NCBI RefSeq assembly: GCF_023715445.1
Contig: NZ_JAMBOD010000001.1
Location: 496,001-560,000 of the forward strand
Direction of reading: 5' to 3'
Source: Fictibacillus nanhaiensis
Lineage (GTDB): Bacteria > Bacillota > Bacilli > Bacillales > Fictibacillaceae
DNA: 64,000 bases
Shown: positions 8,071 to 17,466 of the stretch, piece by piece
How the letters are laid out: every line of letters starts with the position of its first letter
Numbering within the stretch: the first letter of the stretch is position 1
Position numbers and translations under genes: made by a program
Notes under the pieces: generated by a model
The model's input: the letters and a program-made list of their open reading frames with translations, nothing else
Databases searched by the model: none
Told to the model about the DNA's origin: nothing

Positions 8071-9087
8071 TTAATTCCCTCCTTCCGCCCGTTCTAGTAC
8101 AACACCGTGAGCAATCGTTGGAATTGTTTCTTTTTGCTGAACCATTACAGGGTTTAAGAGTGCACCCGTAGCTACTATAAATACCTTTTTTAAATTCCCT
8201 TTTCGGATTTCATCCAGTATATAGCCGTACGTTACGACTGCCGAACAAGCACAGCCGCTTCCTCCAGCAAAAACTTCCTGATCCGGTCGATACACCATCA
8301 ATCCGCAATCACGATGATTATCGGATATATCATATCCTTGTTCTTTTAATAACATTTTTACGATTGGGGCTCCAACACCTGACAAGTCTCCAGTCGCGAT
8401 AAGATCGTATTCATCAGGAGACACATTCATTTCTTTAAAGTGAGCAGCAATCGTATCAGCAGCTGCTGGTGCCATGGCAGAACCCATGTCAAAAGGATCG
8501 GTAATCCCCAAGTCGACCACCTTGCCAACCGTTGCTGATGTGATTTTGATATCAGAAATCTCTTTACTTACGAGGGCAGCACCTGCACCTGTTACAGTAA
8601 AAGTAGCAGTATCCGGTTTTTGCCCGCCGTATTCTGTTGGATATCTGAACTGTCTCTCCGCAGTAGCATTATGAGAACTGACAGCCGCGATCACCCGGTT
8701 AGCATAACCTCCATCTACTAATGCGGCACCTAATGCTAACGATTCCATTGAAGTTGAACAAGCTCCAAAAACACCTAAGAAAGGGATGCCGTTTCCTCTT
8801 GCTGTGTAGTTTGCAGATACAATTTGGTTTAACAGGTCACCTGCCAGCAAAAAGTTAATATCTTCCGGCTTCAGCTGTGCTTTTTGTAAACATGCATGAA
8901 TGGCATCTTCCATCAATTGTCTTTCTGCAAGCTCCCAATTTTTTTGATCACAGTGAAGATTGCTGTAAGTTTTATCAAAATAAGTTCCTAAAGGGCCATC
9001 ACTTTCCATCGGACCAACAGCCGTTCCAGCTGTATTCAAGTATATGTTGTTTCCAAATTTCCACGTCTGCCTGCCTAATAAATTCAA
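8071..9087 (-). CDS. spoVAD: Stage V sporulation protein AD (dipicolinate-binding, thiolase fold)
   Basis: A soluble 338-aa thiolase-fold protein that binds dipicolinic acid on the outer face of the spore inner membrane. Conserved blocks include [40 protein letters not shown] and [16 protein letters not shown]. The start is TTG 9087, giving LNLLGRQTW, the expected N-terminus, with AAGGAGT at a proper distance. The in-frame GTG at 9096 overlaps that ribosome site and is unlikely. The length then equals the B. subtilis protein. Confidence 0.96.
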   Translation of the reverse strand: MNLLGRQTWKFGNNIYLNTAGTAVGPMESDGPLGTYFDKTYSNLHCDQKNWELAERQLMEDAIHACLQKAQLKPEDINFLLAGDLLNQIVSANYTARGNGIPFLGVFGACSTSMESLALGAALVDGGYANRVIAAVSSHNATAERQFRYPTEYGGQKPDTATFTVTGAGAALVSKEISDIKITSATVGKVVDLGITDPFDMGSAMAPAAADTIAAHFKEMNVSPDEYDLIATGDLSGVGAPIVKMLLKEQGYDISDNHRDCGLMVYRPDQEVFAGGSGCACSAVVTYGYILDEIRKGNLKKVFIVATGALLNPVMVQQKETIPTIAHGVVLERAEGGN

Positions 9088-9099
9088 TTCTTCCACTCC

Positions 9100-9555
9100 T
9101 TACATCATTTGCTGAAATATATATCTGATCATGCCAAACACATAAGCGGCGACAGCTCCAAAAACAATTACAGCTCCAGCCAGTTTAAACAGGTTTGTGG
9201 CTACTCCTAAAACTAGCCCTTCACTTTTGTGCTCCAAAGCTGCACTTGTACAAGCATTGGAAAAACCTGTAACCGGCACAATGGAACCCGCACCTGCAAA
9301 CTGGCCGATTTTATCATATACACCTAGGCCTGTAAGCAATGCAGCAATTAAAATAAGGGTCGCAACTGTCGGGTTCCCTGCCGTTTCCTCTGAAAAGTTA
9401 AAGAACGCCATATAAAAGTTTTGTATGGCCTGGCCGATTAAACAGATTAAGCCCCCGATCAAAAATGCTTTTAAACAATTAATAATGTAAGGCGGTTTTG
9501 GCTGTATTGGTTTAATTTTCTCTGCGTACGCTTGTTGTTCTTCTTTTGTTGCCAT
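9100..9555 (-). CDS. spoVAC: Stage V sporulation protein AC (dipicolinate channel, mechanosensitive)
   Basis: A 151-aa inner-membrane protein with about four hydrophobic segments, paralogous to SpoVAEb (GVYDKIGQFAGAGSIVPVTG is the shared core). B. subtilis SpoVAC behaves as a mechanosensitive channel that opens at germination. The N-terminal PKPPYIINCLKAFLIGGLIC is typical. It is essential for dipicolinate uptake together with AD and AEb. The stop lies 12 bp before the spoVAD start. Confidence 0.96.
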   Translation of the reverse strand: MATKEEQQAYAEKIKPIQPKPPYIINCLKAFLIGGLICLIGQAIQNFYMAFFNFSEETAGNPTVATLILIAALLTGLGVYDKIGQFAGAGSIVPVTGFSNACTSAALEHKSEGLVLGVATNLFKLAGAVIVFGAVAAYVFGMIRYIFQQMM

Positions 9556-9574
9556 TTACATTCACTTCACTTTC

Positions 9575-9997
9575 TTAATGGTTGATGTAATAAATCCAAT
9601 GAAATAACGATCCTGTAATTTTCCCAAATACGATTGCCATTAATATAATGATAATTTTTTTCCCGAAGCCTACTCGCTTTGCTAAAATGGGAAGAACATT
9701 TAACACTTCGGTTAAAGCTGCAGCAAGCATTCCAACAAAGACACCCGCCAGAAGGCCAATAGGAGCAAGAATGACCTCCGGAAATGAAAAAGCTACATTT
9801 CTTAAATTCATCCATCCCCCAAGAACAGCACCAAGTATAATGCTGATCTCGTAACTTCTGATAAAGCGGTATGTTTTCGAAAGCTGCATAAGTCTAGGAA
9901 CGATACCAAGTACCGTAATCAATGCCACCAGACCTGAACCAACCGTTATTCCGCCGCCAAAGCCAATAAAAGCAATGAGCAAAACTTTAATTCCCAT
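9575..9997 (-). CDS. spoVAB: Stage V sporulation protein AB
   Basis: A 140-aa integral membrane protein of the SpoVA complex with about four hydrophobic helices. The segments GGGITVGSGLVALITVLGIV and the invariant ALTEVLNVLPILAKR are diagnostic. I place the start at ATG 9997 (MGIKVLLIAF), which matches family N-termini and length; in-frame codons up to 10039 would add a polar leader. It overlaps the end of spoVAA by 11 bp, consistent with coupled translation. Confidence 0.95.
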   Translation of the reverse strand: MGIKVLLIAFIGFGGGITVGSGLVALITVLGIVPRLMQLSKTYRFIRSYEISIILGAVLGGWMNLRNVAFSFPEVILAPIGLLAGVFVGMLAAALTEVLNVLPILAKRVGFGKKIIIILMAIVFGKITGSLFHWIYYINH

Positions 9998-10607
9998 TGA
10001 TTTTCTTCTCTGTTTCTTTATTTTCATGGACGATGACATACTGGTCGAGGTCTTGCTGATAATTAAACATTTCTACTTCAAGAGGACTTGGTTCTTCATT
10101 AAGCCTTTTTCGAAACAGATGATTAAAAAAGAGAATCATTCCAAGTCCTAAGCCAAATGAGTAAGGAACCTGAAGCAGCAGAGGCTGTTCTTTATAATGC
10201 CCAGTAATCATGTAATAAATTTTCTGATGAACAAGCTGCATGCTGACGTCCTCATGAAAATTCATTATGGCAAGTGCAGAACCAGTAAAGAGCAATAGCC
10301 AGACGAGAACAAAATAAACGGGTGCTAACGTTTTTTGTTTCATCTGGATTTCCAAAATAGTCTGGGCCGGTCCGATAGTCTGGACATCCATTCCCGGATT
10401 CTTTTTTTGGATGGTGCCAATGACTCTCATAACATCGATTACGATCAGATGCTTATCTTCAGGGGTTACTTCATGGATAATATATCCTTTGATATTCCTT
10501 TCATTTTCATCAGATGCGACGATTTGCGCTACCTCGCCAATCGTTACTTTTTGATGCTGAAGGACTTGAACACGTTGCCGCATACGAAGATATATCACTC
10601 TATCCAA
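9987..10607 (-). CDS. spoVAA: Stage V sporulation protein AA
   Basis: First gene of the spoVA operon. The 206-aa protein has a soluble N-terminal domain and two membrane helices (about residues 98-116 and 150-170). SpoVAA and SpoVAB are needed for proper dipicolinate channel behaviour. The C-terminal EEPSPLEVEMFNYQQDLDQY is nearly identical to B. subtilis. The start is TTG 10607 (LDRVIYLRMRQRV), which gives the exact usual length; the in-frame ATG at 10703 lies upstream of the sigma-G promoter and cannot be used in that transcript. Confidence 0.94.
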   Translation of the reverse strand: MDRVIYLRMRQRVQVLQHQKVTIGEVAQIVASDENERNIKGYIIHEVTPEDKHLIVIDVMRVIGTIQKKNPGMDVQTIGPAQTILEIQMKQKTLAPVYFVLVWLLLFTGSALAIMNFHEDVSMQLVHQKIYYMITGHYKEQPLLLQVPYSFGLGLGMILFFNHLFRKRLNEEPSPLEVEMFNYQQDLDQYVIVHENKETEKKINGN

Positions 10608-10642
10608 ACTGCTTCGCCTCTTTTCTTCAGCGCATTTGTGTT

Positions 10643-10672
10643 TAGTATGCGATTCGACTTTTCTAATCATGC
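10643..10672 (-). promoter_or_regulatory. Sigma-G promoter of the spoVA operon
   Basis: On the minus strand, GCATG (complement of 10668-10672), 18 bp, CATACTA (complement of 10643-10649). Both elements match the forespore sigma-G pattern. The -10 lies 36 bp before the spoVAA TTG start, which supports that start choice. Confidence 0.82.
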
Positions 10673-10702
10673 TTAGGAACAGAAAACATCCAAAAACTAC
10701 CA

Positions 10703-10747
10703 CAAAAAAATAAAACCAGACAGGACTTGTTAAGTCTCCATCTGGTT
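10703..10747 (-). terminator. Terminator overlapping the 3' end of sigF
   Basis: AACCAGA (complement of 10741-10747) pairs with TCTGGTT (complement of 10714-10720), with an inner GACTT/AAGTC stem and a following T-run. The 5' arm lies inside the last codons of sigF. It separates the spoIIA operon from spoVA. Confidence 0.85.
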
Positions 10748-11488
10748 TTTCATAAACAATAATATTTTCTTTTCGAGTCTGGATACTTGAACCTGTGAAA
10801 TAGCAAGGCGTTCTGCTACCTCTGATTGTGTCTGGTCTTTAAAATACCGTAAATACACAATAAGTCTTTCACGTTCATCCAGCTTGTCCATTATGTCTTT
10901 TAATGCGATCTTATCAAACCATTTGCTTTCCGAATGGTCTGAGATCTGGTCAAGAAGAGTTATTGGATCACCATCATTCTCATAGACGGTTTCATGGATG
11001 GACTGGGGGGCTCTTACAGCATCCTGCGCCATGATAACATCTTCCACTGCCACATCCAAGAACTGTGCCACTTCATTAATAGTAGGTGTTCGTCCAAGAG
11101 ATTTGGATAGCTCATCTTTCGCTTTTCGTACTTTGTTGCCCGTCTCTTTTAAAGAGCGGCTCACTTTTACTGTACCGTCATCCCGGATAAAACGCTGTAT
11201 CTCACCGATTATCATAGGTACGGCATACGTAGAGAACCTGACATCATAAGACAAGTCAAATTTATCAACTGACTTTAATAAACCGATACTGCCGATTTGA
11301 AAAAGGTCATCTGCTTCATAACCTCTGTTTAAAAAGCGCTGAACCACAGACCAGACAAGCCGCATATTTTTTTCAACAATCGTATCACGGGCATGCTGAT
11401 CTCCTTCCTGACTCTGTTTGATTAATAATTTTATCTCTTCATCCTTAAGAAACGGTTCACTTTTGCTGCCTTTCACCTCGACATCCAT
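10730..11488 (-). CDS. sigF: RNA polymerase sigma-F factor
   Basis: The first forespore-specific sigma factor, 252 aa. It is held inactive by SpoIIAB until SpoIIAA is dephosphorylated. Region 2 is seen as RLVWSVVQRFLNRGYEADDL and the core-binding DLFQIGSIGLLKSVDKFD; region 2.4 as FSTYAVPMIIGEIQRFIRD; region 4.2 as LAISQVQVSRLEKKI. I choose ATG 11488 (MDVEVKG), matching the family start and placed 8 nt after GGGAG; an ATG at 11494 is too close to that site. It is the third gene of the spoIIA operon, with a terminator directly behind it. Confidence 0.97.
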   Translation of the reverse strand: MDVEVKGSKSEPFLKDEEIKLLIKQSQEGDQHARDTIVEKNMRLVWSVVQRFLNRGYEADDLFQIGSIGLLKSVDKFDLSYDVRFSTYAVPMIIGEIQRFIRDDGTVKVSRSLKETGNKVRKAKDELSKSLGRTPTINEVAQFLDVAVEDVIMAQDAVRAPQSIHETVYENDGDPITLLDQISDHSESKWFDKIALKDIMDKLDERERLIVYLRYFKDQTQSEVAERLAISQVQVSRLEKKILLFMKNQMET

Positions 11489-11500
11489 AGGCATACTCCC

Positions 11501-11941
11501 TTAATTACACATTGCTTTATTTTTGGTTAAGTATTTTGTCAAGTGAATCGTAGTTCCGAATGACGGTTCTGAGATGACTTCGACTTCATCCATAAAATTC
11601 TCCATGATCGTAAAGCCCATTCCTGAGCGTTCAAGCTCAGGCTTTGATGTGTAAAGAGGCTGTCTCGCTTGATCAAGGTCAGGTATTCCCATTCCTTCGT
11701 CACGAATCGTAAGGTGGATGGTATCCTCTTCTATTGCAGCCTCAATATAGACCATGCCTGTAGCCTTATTTTCATATCCATGGATGATAGCATTTGTAAC
11801 GGCTTCTGAAACTACTGTTTTAATCTCTGTTAATTCATCTACAGTTGGATCAATCTGAGCGATAAATGCTGCAACCGTAACACGGGCAAAGGATTCATTT
11901 TGACTTAATGCTGAAAACTGAATTTTCATTTCATTTCTCAT
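11501..11941 (-). CDS. spoIIAB: Anti-sigma-F factor and serine kinase SpoIIAB
   Basis: A GHKL-fold protein that binds sigma-F and phosphorylates SpoIIAA. The 146-aa length is standard when ATG 11941 ([14 protein letters not shown]) is used. Kinase boxes are visible: the N box [16 protein letters not shown], the G1 box IRDEGMGI and the G2 box [15 protein letters not shown]. It ends in KAMCN as in B. subtilis. GGGGGTGG precedes the start, overlapping the end of spoIIAA; sigF follows after 12 bp. Confidence 0.97.
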   Translation of the reverse strand: MRNEMKIQFSALSQNESFARVTVAAFIAQIDPTVDELTEIKTVVSEAVTNAIIHGYENKATGMVYIEAAIEEDTIHLTIRDEGMGIPDLDQARQPLYTSKPELERSGMGFTIMENFMDEVEVISEPSFGTTIHLTKYLTKNKAMCN

Positions 11942-11942
11942 A

Positions 11943-12293
11943 TTAAGCCACCCCCAGGGCCTGCAGTGCAAGCTCTTCATCTTCTTCAAGTCTGATTATT
12001 TTAAACAAACCGGACATTTCAAACAGTCTTTTTACAGCTGGTGAAATCGCACAGACAACCATTTCACCATCTTGATTTTTAATTTGTTTATAACGTCCTA
12101 AAATAACACCAAGACCAGAGCTATCCATAAAACTTAAACCTTCTAAATTTAAAACGATATGTTTTACGGTATGCTTTTTCAAATAATCTTCAACTTGATT
12201 CCTTAGCAAGTCTGCTGTATGGTGATCAAGTTCTCCGTCTAAACGGATACACAATACGGTGTGTTTAAGTTCCAGATTGACAGCTAATCCCAC
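11943..12293 (-). CDS. spoIIAA: Anti-anti-sigma factor SpoIIAA
   Basis: A 116-aa STAS-domain protein. Unphosphorylated, it displaces sigma-F from SpoIIAB; the SpoIIE phosphatase reactivates it. The phosphorylated serine is Ser58 in [15 protein letters not shown]. The GTG start at 12293 has AAGGAGAGG upstream and a normal N-terminus ([15 protein letters not shown]). It is first of three genes. Transcription should come both from dacF read-through and from the sigma-H promoter at 12326-12352. Confidence 0.97.
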   Translation of the reverse strand: MGLAVNLELKHTVLCIRLDGELDHHTADLLRNQVEDYLKKHTVKHIVLNLEGLSFMDSSGLGVILGRYKQIKNQDGEMVVCAISPAVKRLFEMSGLFKIIRLEEDEELALQALGVA

Positions 12294-12325
12294 GCTATCC
12301 TCTCCTTCTTTTTTGGATAACGTGA

Positions 12326-12352
12326 AGTTCTATAAAAAATAGACGAATTCCT
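12326..12352 (-). promoter_or_regulatory. Sigma-H promoter of the spoIIA operon
   Basis: AGGAATT (complement of 12346-12352) followed after about 13 bp by a TAGAAC -10-like element (complement of 12327-12332). Sigma-H promoters read AGGANNT and GAAT-like. Position, between dacF and spoIIAA, is the same as in B. subtilis. Confidence 0.65.
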
Positions 12353-12408
12353 TCACTGATGACAAAACTAGTGGGAATTCGCCTATAAATGTCAAGAATA
12401 CTGAATCA

Positions 12409-13575
12409 TTACGAGGATTTTGACATTTGTCCTGCTGTACGTTTAAACAATTTCCACCAGGATGCTTTCTTTATTGTCTCTGAAGCTAATACGGGACTTT
12501 CCGTAATCAGATCTTTACCGTTCCAAATCTTTAAGGATCCTATCTGCTGTCCTTTTTTAACTGGCATTTTTAGATCTTGATCTACTAAGACTTCTGTTTT
12601 TATCTTCTTTGCCGTTTCCCCTTTTTTCAATAAAAGAGAGATGTTCTCAGAAGTTACAACTGGAAGCTTTGATTTATCCGCTTTTTGAACTTTTACTTCT
12701 TTTACTATTTCATGGCGGTCGTATAATTTTTTTGTAGAGAACTGAGTGAATGCATAGTCGAGCATTGACGTGATCTGGGCATTTCTTTCTTTTGGTGTCG
12801 GTGCACCCATTACCACCGCAATAACCCTCATTCCATCTTTGTTCGCAGTTGCCGTTAAACAATATTTAGCTTCATTTGTAAAACCAGTTTTTAAGCCATC
12901 CACTCCTGGATAGAACTTCACAAGACGGTTTGTATTAACAAGCCAGAATTTCTTTTCTGTATCTTCACGCAAATAATCTTCATATTGACCTGTATACTTT
13001 GTTACTTCTTCATGTTTAAGAAGCTCTTTTCCCATTATCGCCATATCATGGGCAGATGTATAATGACCAGCAGCAGGGAGCCCGGTAGCATTCTTGAAGA
13101 AGGTATCTTTCAATCCTAATTTCTTTGCTTTGCTGTTCATCATATTCACAAAAGAGTCATTTGATCCTGCAATATGCTCTGCCATCGCAACGGATGCATC
13201 ATTTGCACTGCCGATTGCAATGCCTTTGACCATGTCCTCTACGCGCATCTCTTCTCCTGGTTCAAGAAAGATCTGGGATCCTCCCATGCTTGCCGCATAT
13301 TCGCTTACACGGATCTTATCATTCCAGCTGATTTTCCCCTTGTCGATTGCTTCCATGATTAAAATGAGCGTCATAATTTTCGTCATACTTGCTGGCGGAA
13401 GTTTTTCATGGCTGTTTTTTTCATATAAAACACTTCCGCTGTCCTGTTCCATTAAAATAGCAGAATGGCTTTTTTCAGCTAATTTTACTTTTTCTTTTTC
13501 TGCTGCTTCCACTTTTGGAATGGAAAACGACGCTAGCAGACACACACTTAATAAACCCGAAATAACGGCTTTCAT
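12409..13575 (-). CDS. dacF: D-alanyl-D-alanine carboxypeptidase DacF
   Basis: A sporulation penicillin-binding protein trimming stem peptides and so controlling cortex cross-linking, secreted from the forespore. 388 aa. The signal peptide spans residues 1-24 (cleavage after VEA). Active-site motifs are Ser63-Met-Thr-Lys66, Ser123-Ala-Asn125 and Lys229-Thr-Gly231. The C-terminal domain ends in an amphipathic, Trp/Lys-rich anchor (KKASWWKLFKRT). ATG 13575 has GGAGGG upstream. It is followed by spoIIAA and preceded by a sigma-F type promoter. Confidence 0.96.
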   Translation of the reverse strand: MKAVISGLLSVCLLASFSIPKVEAAEKEKVKLAEKSHSAILMEQDSGSVLYEKNSHEKLPPASMTKIMTLILIMEAIDKGKISWNDKIRVSEYAASMGGSQIFLEPGEEMRVEDMVKGIAIGSANDASVAMAEHIAGSNDSFVNMMNSKAKKLGLKDTFFKNATGLPAAGHYTSAHDMAIMGKELLKHEEVTKYTGQYEDYLREDTEKKFWLVNTNRLVKFYPGVDGLKTGFTNEAKYCLTATANKDGMRVIAVVMGAPTPKERNAQITSMLDYAFTQFSTKKLYDRHEIVKEVKVQKADKSKLPVVTSENISLLLKKGETAKKIKTEVLVDQDLKMPVKKGQQIGSLKIWNGKDLITESPVLASETIKKASWWKLFKRTAGQMSKSS

Positions 13576-13600
13576 ACTTTTCCCTCCATTCATATAGCTT

Positions 13601-13629
13601 TATTTTTTCCATATTTTTTCACTTTATAC
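13601..13629 (-). promoter_or_regulatory. Sigma-F (forespore) promoter of dacF
   Basis: GTATA (complement of 13625-13629), about 14 bp, then GGAAAAAATA (complement of 13601-13610), close to the sigma-F pattern of GTATA and GGNNANANT. The -10 ends 25 bp before the dacF ATG. Confidence 0.7.
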
Positions 13630-13664
13630 CGTATTTACCATCTACTTTTATGGTTATAGGTATC

Positions 13665-13797
13665 TGGGGTTAGTCGCAATACATGGGGTTAATGTCAGTT
13701 TTTGTCGTAAGTTCGATATATTTAAATTAACGATTTTTTAGATTAACGTGGGATTATTCTTAATAACGTGGGATTATTAAAATTAATGTGGGATTAT
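13665..13797. repeat. Short-phrase tandem array (TGGGATTAT phrase, 20-bp period)
   Basis: The 11-mer CGTGGGATTAT occurs at 13747 and 13767 and as TGTGGGATTAT at 13787, spaced exactly 20 bp. Upstream, TGGGGTTA occurs at 13665 and 13684, 19 bp apart. On the minus strand the phrase reads ATAATCCCACG and is followed by ATATCGAACTTACGACAAAA, the same pair seen at 3395-3450. It lies in the dacF-pdp gap, downstream of the pdp terminator. The rest of the gap (13798-13914) shows only two GTACAAA copies near 13827. Confidence 0.75.
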
Positions 13798-13914
13798 AGA
13801 TATTAAACTCTTTATTAAAGCAACAGTGTACAAATGGTACAAACAAAACCTCAAATTTTCCATCTTGAAAAAACATCTGTTATACAAATTTGCAATCTAT
13901 CCTTTAAGAACAAG

Positions 13915-13962
13915 AAAAGAGGCTTAAACTCAAAGGTTTTATCCTTTAAGCCAGCCTCTTTG
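13915..13962 (-). terminator. Terminator of the drm-punA-pdp operon
   Basis: AAAGAGGCTTAAA and TTTAAGCC-A-GCCTCTTT form a long stem just past the pdp stop codon, followed on the minus strand by a T-rich stretch. Confidence 0.8.
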
Positions 13963-13967
13963 CAAAA

Positions 13968-15272
13968 TTATTGTTTAATTTCTTTATAAATTAATGGTGG
14001 TGCGTCAACCGCATCTTTAGAGATCGTATAAGCACTGCGGATTCTTGATTTTACATCTTCTAGATTTTCAGTATTGCTGTAGATGGTTACAAGAGAATCG
14101 CCTTTTGAAACTTGATCTCCGACTTTTTTGTTTAACATTAATCCTACAGCCAAGTCGATCTCAGATTCTTTAGTAGCTCTTCCTGCACCTAAAATCATAG
14201 CTGCAGTTCCGATTTCATCTGCGATAATCTCAGAAACATATCCATCTTCATCAGCCGTCAATTCGAATGTATGTGCAGCTTGAGGAAGTTTTTCCGGGTT
14301 ATCAACGACAGAATCATCTCCACCCTGTGCTTTCAAGAATACTTTTAATGTTTCAAGTGCTTTTCCTGAAGAGATGGCTTCTCTTAACATTTCTCTTGCA
14401 TCTTCAAGGGAATCAGCTTTCTTGGCCAGGTAAACCATATGAGATCCTAGAGTTAAACAAAGTTCTTCAAGATCTTTAGGTCCATTTCCGTTAAGAGTAT
14501 CAATCGCTTCCTTGATTTCAAGTGCATTACCGATCGCAAGTCCGAGCGGCTGGCTCATGTCGGAAATTACAGCCATTGTGTTTCTGCCAACTGCATTTCC
14601 GATCTTCACCATTGCATTTGCCAGTTCTTCTGCTTCTTCAGGAGTTTTCATGAATGCTCCCGCACCTGTTTTAACATCAAGAACAATAGCATCAGCGCCG
14701 GCAGCAATCTTTTTGCTCATAATAGAGCTCGCGATAAGCGGGATTGAGTTTACAGTTGCAGTTACATCACGCAAACCATACAGCTTTTTATCTGCTGGAG
14801 TAAGATTTCCGCTTTGGCCGATTACAGCAAGCTTATTTTTATTTACTAGTTCTATGAATTGTTCGTTATCAATTTCAACGTGGAATCCTGGGACTGCTTC
14901 CAGCTTATCGATCGTCCCGCCCGTATGTCCCAATCCACGTCCGGACATCTTGGCAACTGGAACACCTAGCGCTGCTACTAATGGTGCAAGAACAAGTGTC
15001 GTAGTATCACCAACACCGCCAGTGGAGTGTTTATCTACTTTAATTCCTTCAATTGCGGACAGGTCAATCTGGTCACCAGACTCTACCATTGCCATTGTAA
15101 AATTCGCACGTTCTTCCGTTGTCATATCTTGAAAATATACAGCCATAGCGAAAGCCGACATTTGATAATCAGGAATTTCGCCCTTTGTATAGTTTTGAAT
15201 AATGTGATTGATCTCTGCTTTAGACAATTCTTTTCCATCACGTTTTTTTTGTATTAAGTCAACCATTCTCAT
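13968..15272 (-). CDS. pdp: Pyrimidine-nucleoside phosphorylase
   Basis: Phosphorolysis of uridine and thymidine to base and (deoxy)ribose 1-phosphate, in nucleoside salvage. 434 aa as usual. The glycosyltransferase family 3 signature [17 protein letters not shown] lies near residues 110-126, with the phosphate site [12 protein letters not shown] at about 81-92. The N-terminus [13 protein letters not shown] and the C-terminal [12 protein letters not shown] are typical. It is last in drm-punA-pdp, an order common in Bacillus relatives but different from B. subtilis 168. Confidence 0.96.
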   Translation of the reverse strand: MRMVDLIQKKRDGKELSKAEINHIIQNYTKGEIPDYQMSAFAMAVYFQDMTTEERANFTMAMVESGDQIDLSAIEGIKVDKHSTGGVGDTTTLVLAPLVAALGVPVAKMSGRGLGHTGGTIDKLEAVPGFHVEIDNEQFIELVNKNKLAVIGQSGNLTPADKKLYGLRDVTATVNSIPLIASSIMSKKIAAGADAIVLDVKTGAGAFMKTPEEAEELANAMVKIGNAVGRNTMAVISDMSQPLGLAIGNALEIKEAIDTLNGNGPKDLEELCLTLGSHMVYLAKKADSLEDAREMLREAISSGKALETLKVFLKAQGGDDSVVDNPEKLPQAAHTFELTADEDGYVSEIIADEIGTAAMILGAGRATKESEIDLAVGLMLNKKVGDQVSKGDSLVTIYSNTENLEDVKSRIRSAYTISKDAVDAPPLIYKEIKQ

Positions 15273-15285
15273 ATTAAATACACCA

Positions 15286-15369
15286 CTTTCTACTCATATG
15301 GCCTGCTACGATAACTTCTGGGATTGTTGACATTCCAAGACGTCTCCGTCAAAAGTACGAAGCAGCTCC
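15286..15369 (-). pseudogene. Decayed fragment of purine nucleoside phosphorylase
   Basis: Between punA and pdp the minus strand reads, across one frameshift, ELLRTFDGDVL then [18 protein letters not shown]. This closely parallels MLRVLGADAVGMSTVPEVIIARHAG, about residues 193-217 of the intact PunA next door. At DNA level, AACTTCTGG..TGT.GACATTCCAA is shared between 15310-15340 and 15541-15570. It has no start or ribosome site and is too short to work. A local partial duplication that has since drifted is the simplest reading. Confidence 0.75.
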
Positions 15370-15372
15370 CCT

Positions 15373-16185
15373 TTAAATTTCTTTTACGATTCCTTTTACT
15401 AATGAAAGAAAGTTCGCTTTAACCATTTCTGTTGTTTCCATTACTTCATCGTGTGTCAACGGCTGGTCCAAAATACCCGCAGCCATATTTGATATACAGG
15501 AAATGCCCAATACCTTCATTCCTGCATGACGAGCGATGATAACTTCTGGCACTGTAGACATTCCAACCGCATCTGCACCAAGAACACGAAGCATTCTTAC
15601 TTCGGCAGGTGTCTCATAAGAAGGACCCGTATTGCCCGCATAAACTCCTTCTTTTAAAGAAATCCCAAGTTCACTGGAAACTTTTCGAGCTACTTCCTGC
15701 AACGATAATGTATACGCTTCACTCATATCAGGAAAACGAACACCAAACGAATTATCATTTGCTCCTATTAGAGGATTATCTCCCATGTTGTTGATATGAT
15801 CAGTAATCAGCATTAAATCGCCAGCTTCAAAGTCTTTATTAACTCCTCCTGCAGCATTCGTAACAACGATTGTTTCAACTCCGATCAACTTCATCACTCG
15901 AATAGGAAACGTTACTTTTTCCATTGAGTAGCCTTCATAGTAATGAAAACGGCCTTGCATTGCTACCACTTGTTTACCGGCAAGCTCACCAATCACAAGC
16001 TGCCCAGCATGCCCCTCGACGGTTGATACAGGAAACTCAGGAATTTCTGAATATGGAATGACAACAGGATTCTCGATTTCTTCAGCCAGGATTCCTAACC
16101 CTGACCCAAGGATAAGTCCGATTTTTGGTGTAGATTCTAATTTTGATTGAATAAATGCTGCAGAAGTCTGCAATTGAGTTGACAT
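15373..16185 (-). CDS. punA: Purine nucleoside phosphorylase I
   Basis: Trimeric PNP cleaving inosine and guanosine to base and ribose 1-phosphate. 270 aa. Landmarks are IGLILGSGLGILAEE (phosphate loop), GRFHYYEGY, VVTNAAGGVN (base site) and the MSTVPEVIIARH segment with VLGISCISNMAAG. It lies 20 bp behind drm and ahead of pdp, so the pathway delivers (deoxy)ribose 1-phosphate to Drm. A decayed copy of its C-terminal third sits just downstream. Confidence 0.96.
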   Translation of the reverse strand: MSTQLQTSAAFIQSKLESTPKIGLILGSGLGILAEEIENPVVIPYSEIPEFPVSTVEGHAGQLVIGELAGKQVVAMQGRFHYYEGYSMEKVTFPIRVMKLIGVETIVVTNAAGGVNKDFEAGDLMLITDHINNMGDNPLIGANDNSFGVRFPDMSEAYTLSLQEVARKVSSELGISLKEGVYAGNTGPSYETPAEVRMLRVLGADAVGMSTVPEVIIARHAGMKVLGISCISNMAAGILDQPLTHDEVMETTEMVKANFLSLVKGIVKEI

Positions 16186-16204
16186 GTTATTTTTCCCCCT
16201 TAAC

Positions 16205-17389
16205 CTAAAGCTGGCTTAAAAAGCTTTTTCCAATTTCCGGTTTCTTTACATCATAAATTTCTGCGATAGTTGCTCCAATATCTGCAAATGTATTTCCTAC
16301 ATTTAATTCTTTGCCGTTTTTTATCCCAATGTGATAAACCAACAATGGCACATATTCACGTGTATGATCTGTCCCATGGTGGACAGGATCGTTTCCATGA
16401 TCAGCTGTAATAATGAGAAGATCATCATCTTTTAGTTTATCCAAGACTTCTGGCAAACGAAGATCAAACTCCTGCAGCGCTTCTCCATATCCTTGAGGAT
16501 CTCTTCTGTGGCCATAATGCGCATCAAAATCTACCAAGTTCAGGAAGTTAAGACCAGTAAAATCATCGTCCATTGATTGAACAAGCTTATCCATACCGTC
16601 CATGTTGGATTTTGTTCGAATTGCTTTTGTAACACCTTCACCATCAAAGATGTCCGAAATTTTCCCAAGAGCAATGCTGTCATAACCGCTGTCCTGAAGT
16701 TCGTTCATTACAGTTCTTCCAAACGGTTTTAACGCATAGTCATGGCGGTTTGCCGTTCTTTCAAACGCACCAGGTTTTCCTGTAAAAGGTCGGGCGATGA
16801 TACGGCCAAGCATATACTTGCCTTCGCGTGTCATCTCTCTGGCAGTTTTACAAATTTCATATAATTCTTCAATTGGAACAACATCCTCGTGAGCTGCAAT
16901 CTGAAGAACAGAATCAGCTGAAGTATATACAATAAGCTTTCCAGTGTTCATATGTTCTTCTCCAAGCTCTGAAATAATTTCAGTTCCTGAAGCTGCTTTG
17001 TTTCCTAAGATGCCCCTTCCCCACTTTTCGGTAAGCATGTTGATCAATTCATCAGGAAATCCATCAGGAAACGTTTGGAAAGGTTCTTGAATATGCAGAC
17101 CCATGATCTCCCAATGCCCTGTCATTGTATCCTTACCATTTGATAGCTCAGGCAGTTTGGCATAATGAGCCATCGGATTTTCTTTTTGTTCAATTCCTTT
17201 CATCTTGGAATCAATGTTTCCTAGACCCATTTTTTCTAGATTTGGAACCTGAAGTCCATTCATATGTTCTGCAATGTGCCCTAATGTATGGGCACCTTTA
17301 TCACCAAATTTTTCTGCGTCAGGTGCCTCACCAATTCCTACAGAATCCATAACGATTAAAAAAGTGCGTTTAAAACGTGACTGTTTCAT
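16205..17389 (-). CDS. drm: Phosphopentomutase
   Basis: Interconverts (deoxy)ribose 1-phosphate and 5-phosphate, feeding nucleoside sugars to central metabolism. 394 aa, an alkaline-phosphatase-superfamily Mn enzyme. Metal ligands are visible in [15 protein letters not shown], in [15 protein letters not shown] and in [22 protein letters not shown] 17389 follows GGAGGAAAAA; the upstream in-frame codon at 17404 is inside that site. It is first in drm-punA-pdp and has an imperfect palindrome upstream (17467-17482). Confidence 0.96.
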   Translation of the reverse strand: MKQSRFKRTFLIVMDSVGIGEAPDAEKFGDKGAHTLGHIAEHMNGLQVPNLEKMGLGNIDSKMKGIEQKENPMAHYAKLPELSNGKDTMTGHWEIMGLHIQEPFQTFPDGFPDELINMLTEKWGRGILGNKAASGTEIISELGEEHMNTGKLIVYTSADSVLQIAAHEDVVPIEELYEICKTAREMTREGKYMLGRIIARPFTGKPGAFERTANRHDYALKPFGRTVMNELQDSGYDSIALGKISDIFDGEGVTKAIRTKSNMDGMDKLVQSMDDDFTGLNFLNLVDFDAHYGHRRDPQGYGEALQEFDLRLPEVLDKLKDDDLLIITADHGNDPVHHGTDHTREYVPLLVYHIGIKNGKELNVGNTFADIGATIAEIYDVKKPEIGKSFLSQL

Positions 17390-17466
17390 TTTTTCCTCCT
17401 GCAATTCATAACTTCACTCTATTTACTATTGCCTTTTAATACACACAACAAACAAATTACCTACGA

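Noticed and set aside
13827-13846. GTACAAA direct repeat as an operator
   Set aside because: Only two short copies in A/T-rich DNA; expected by chance.
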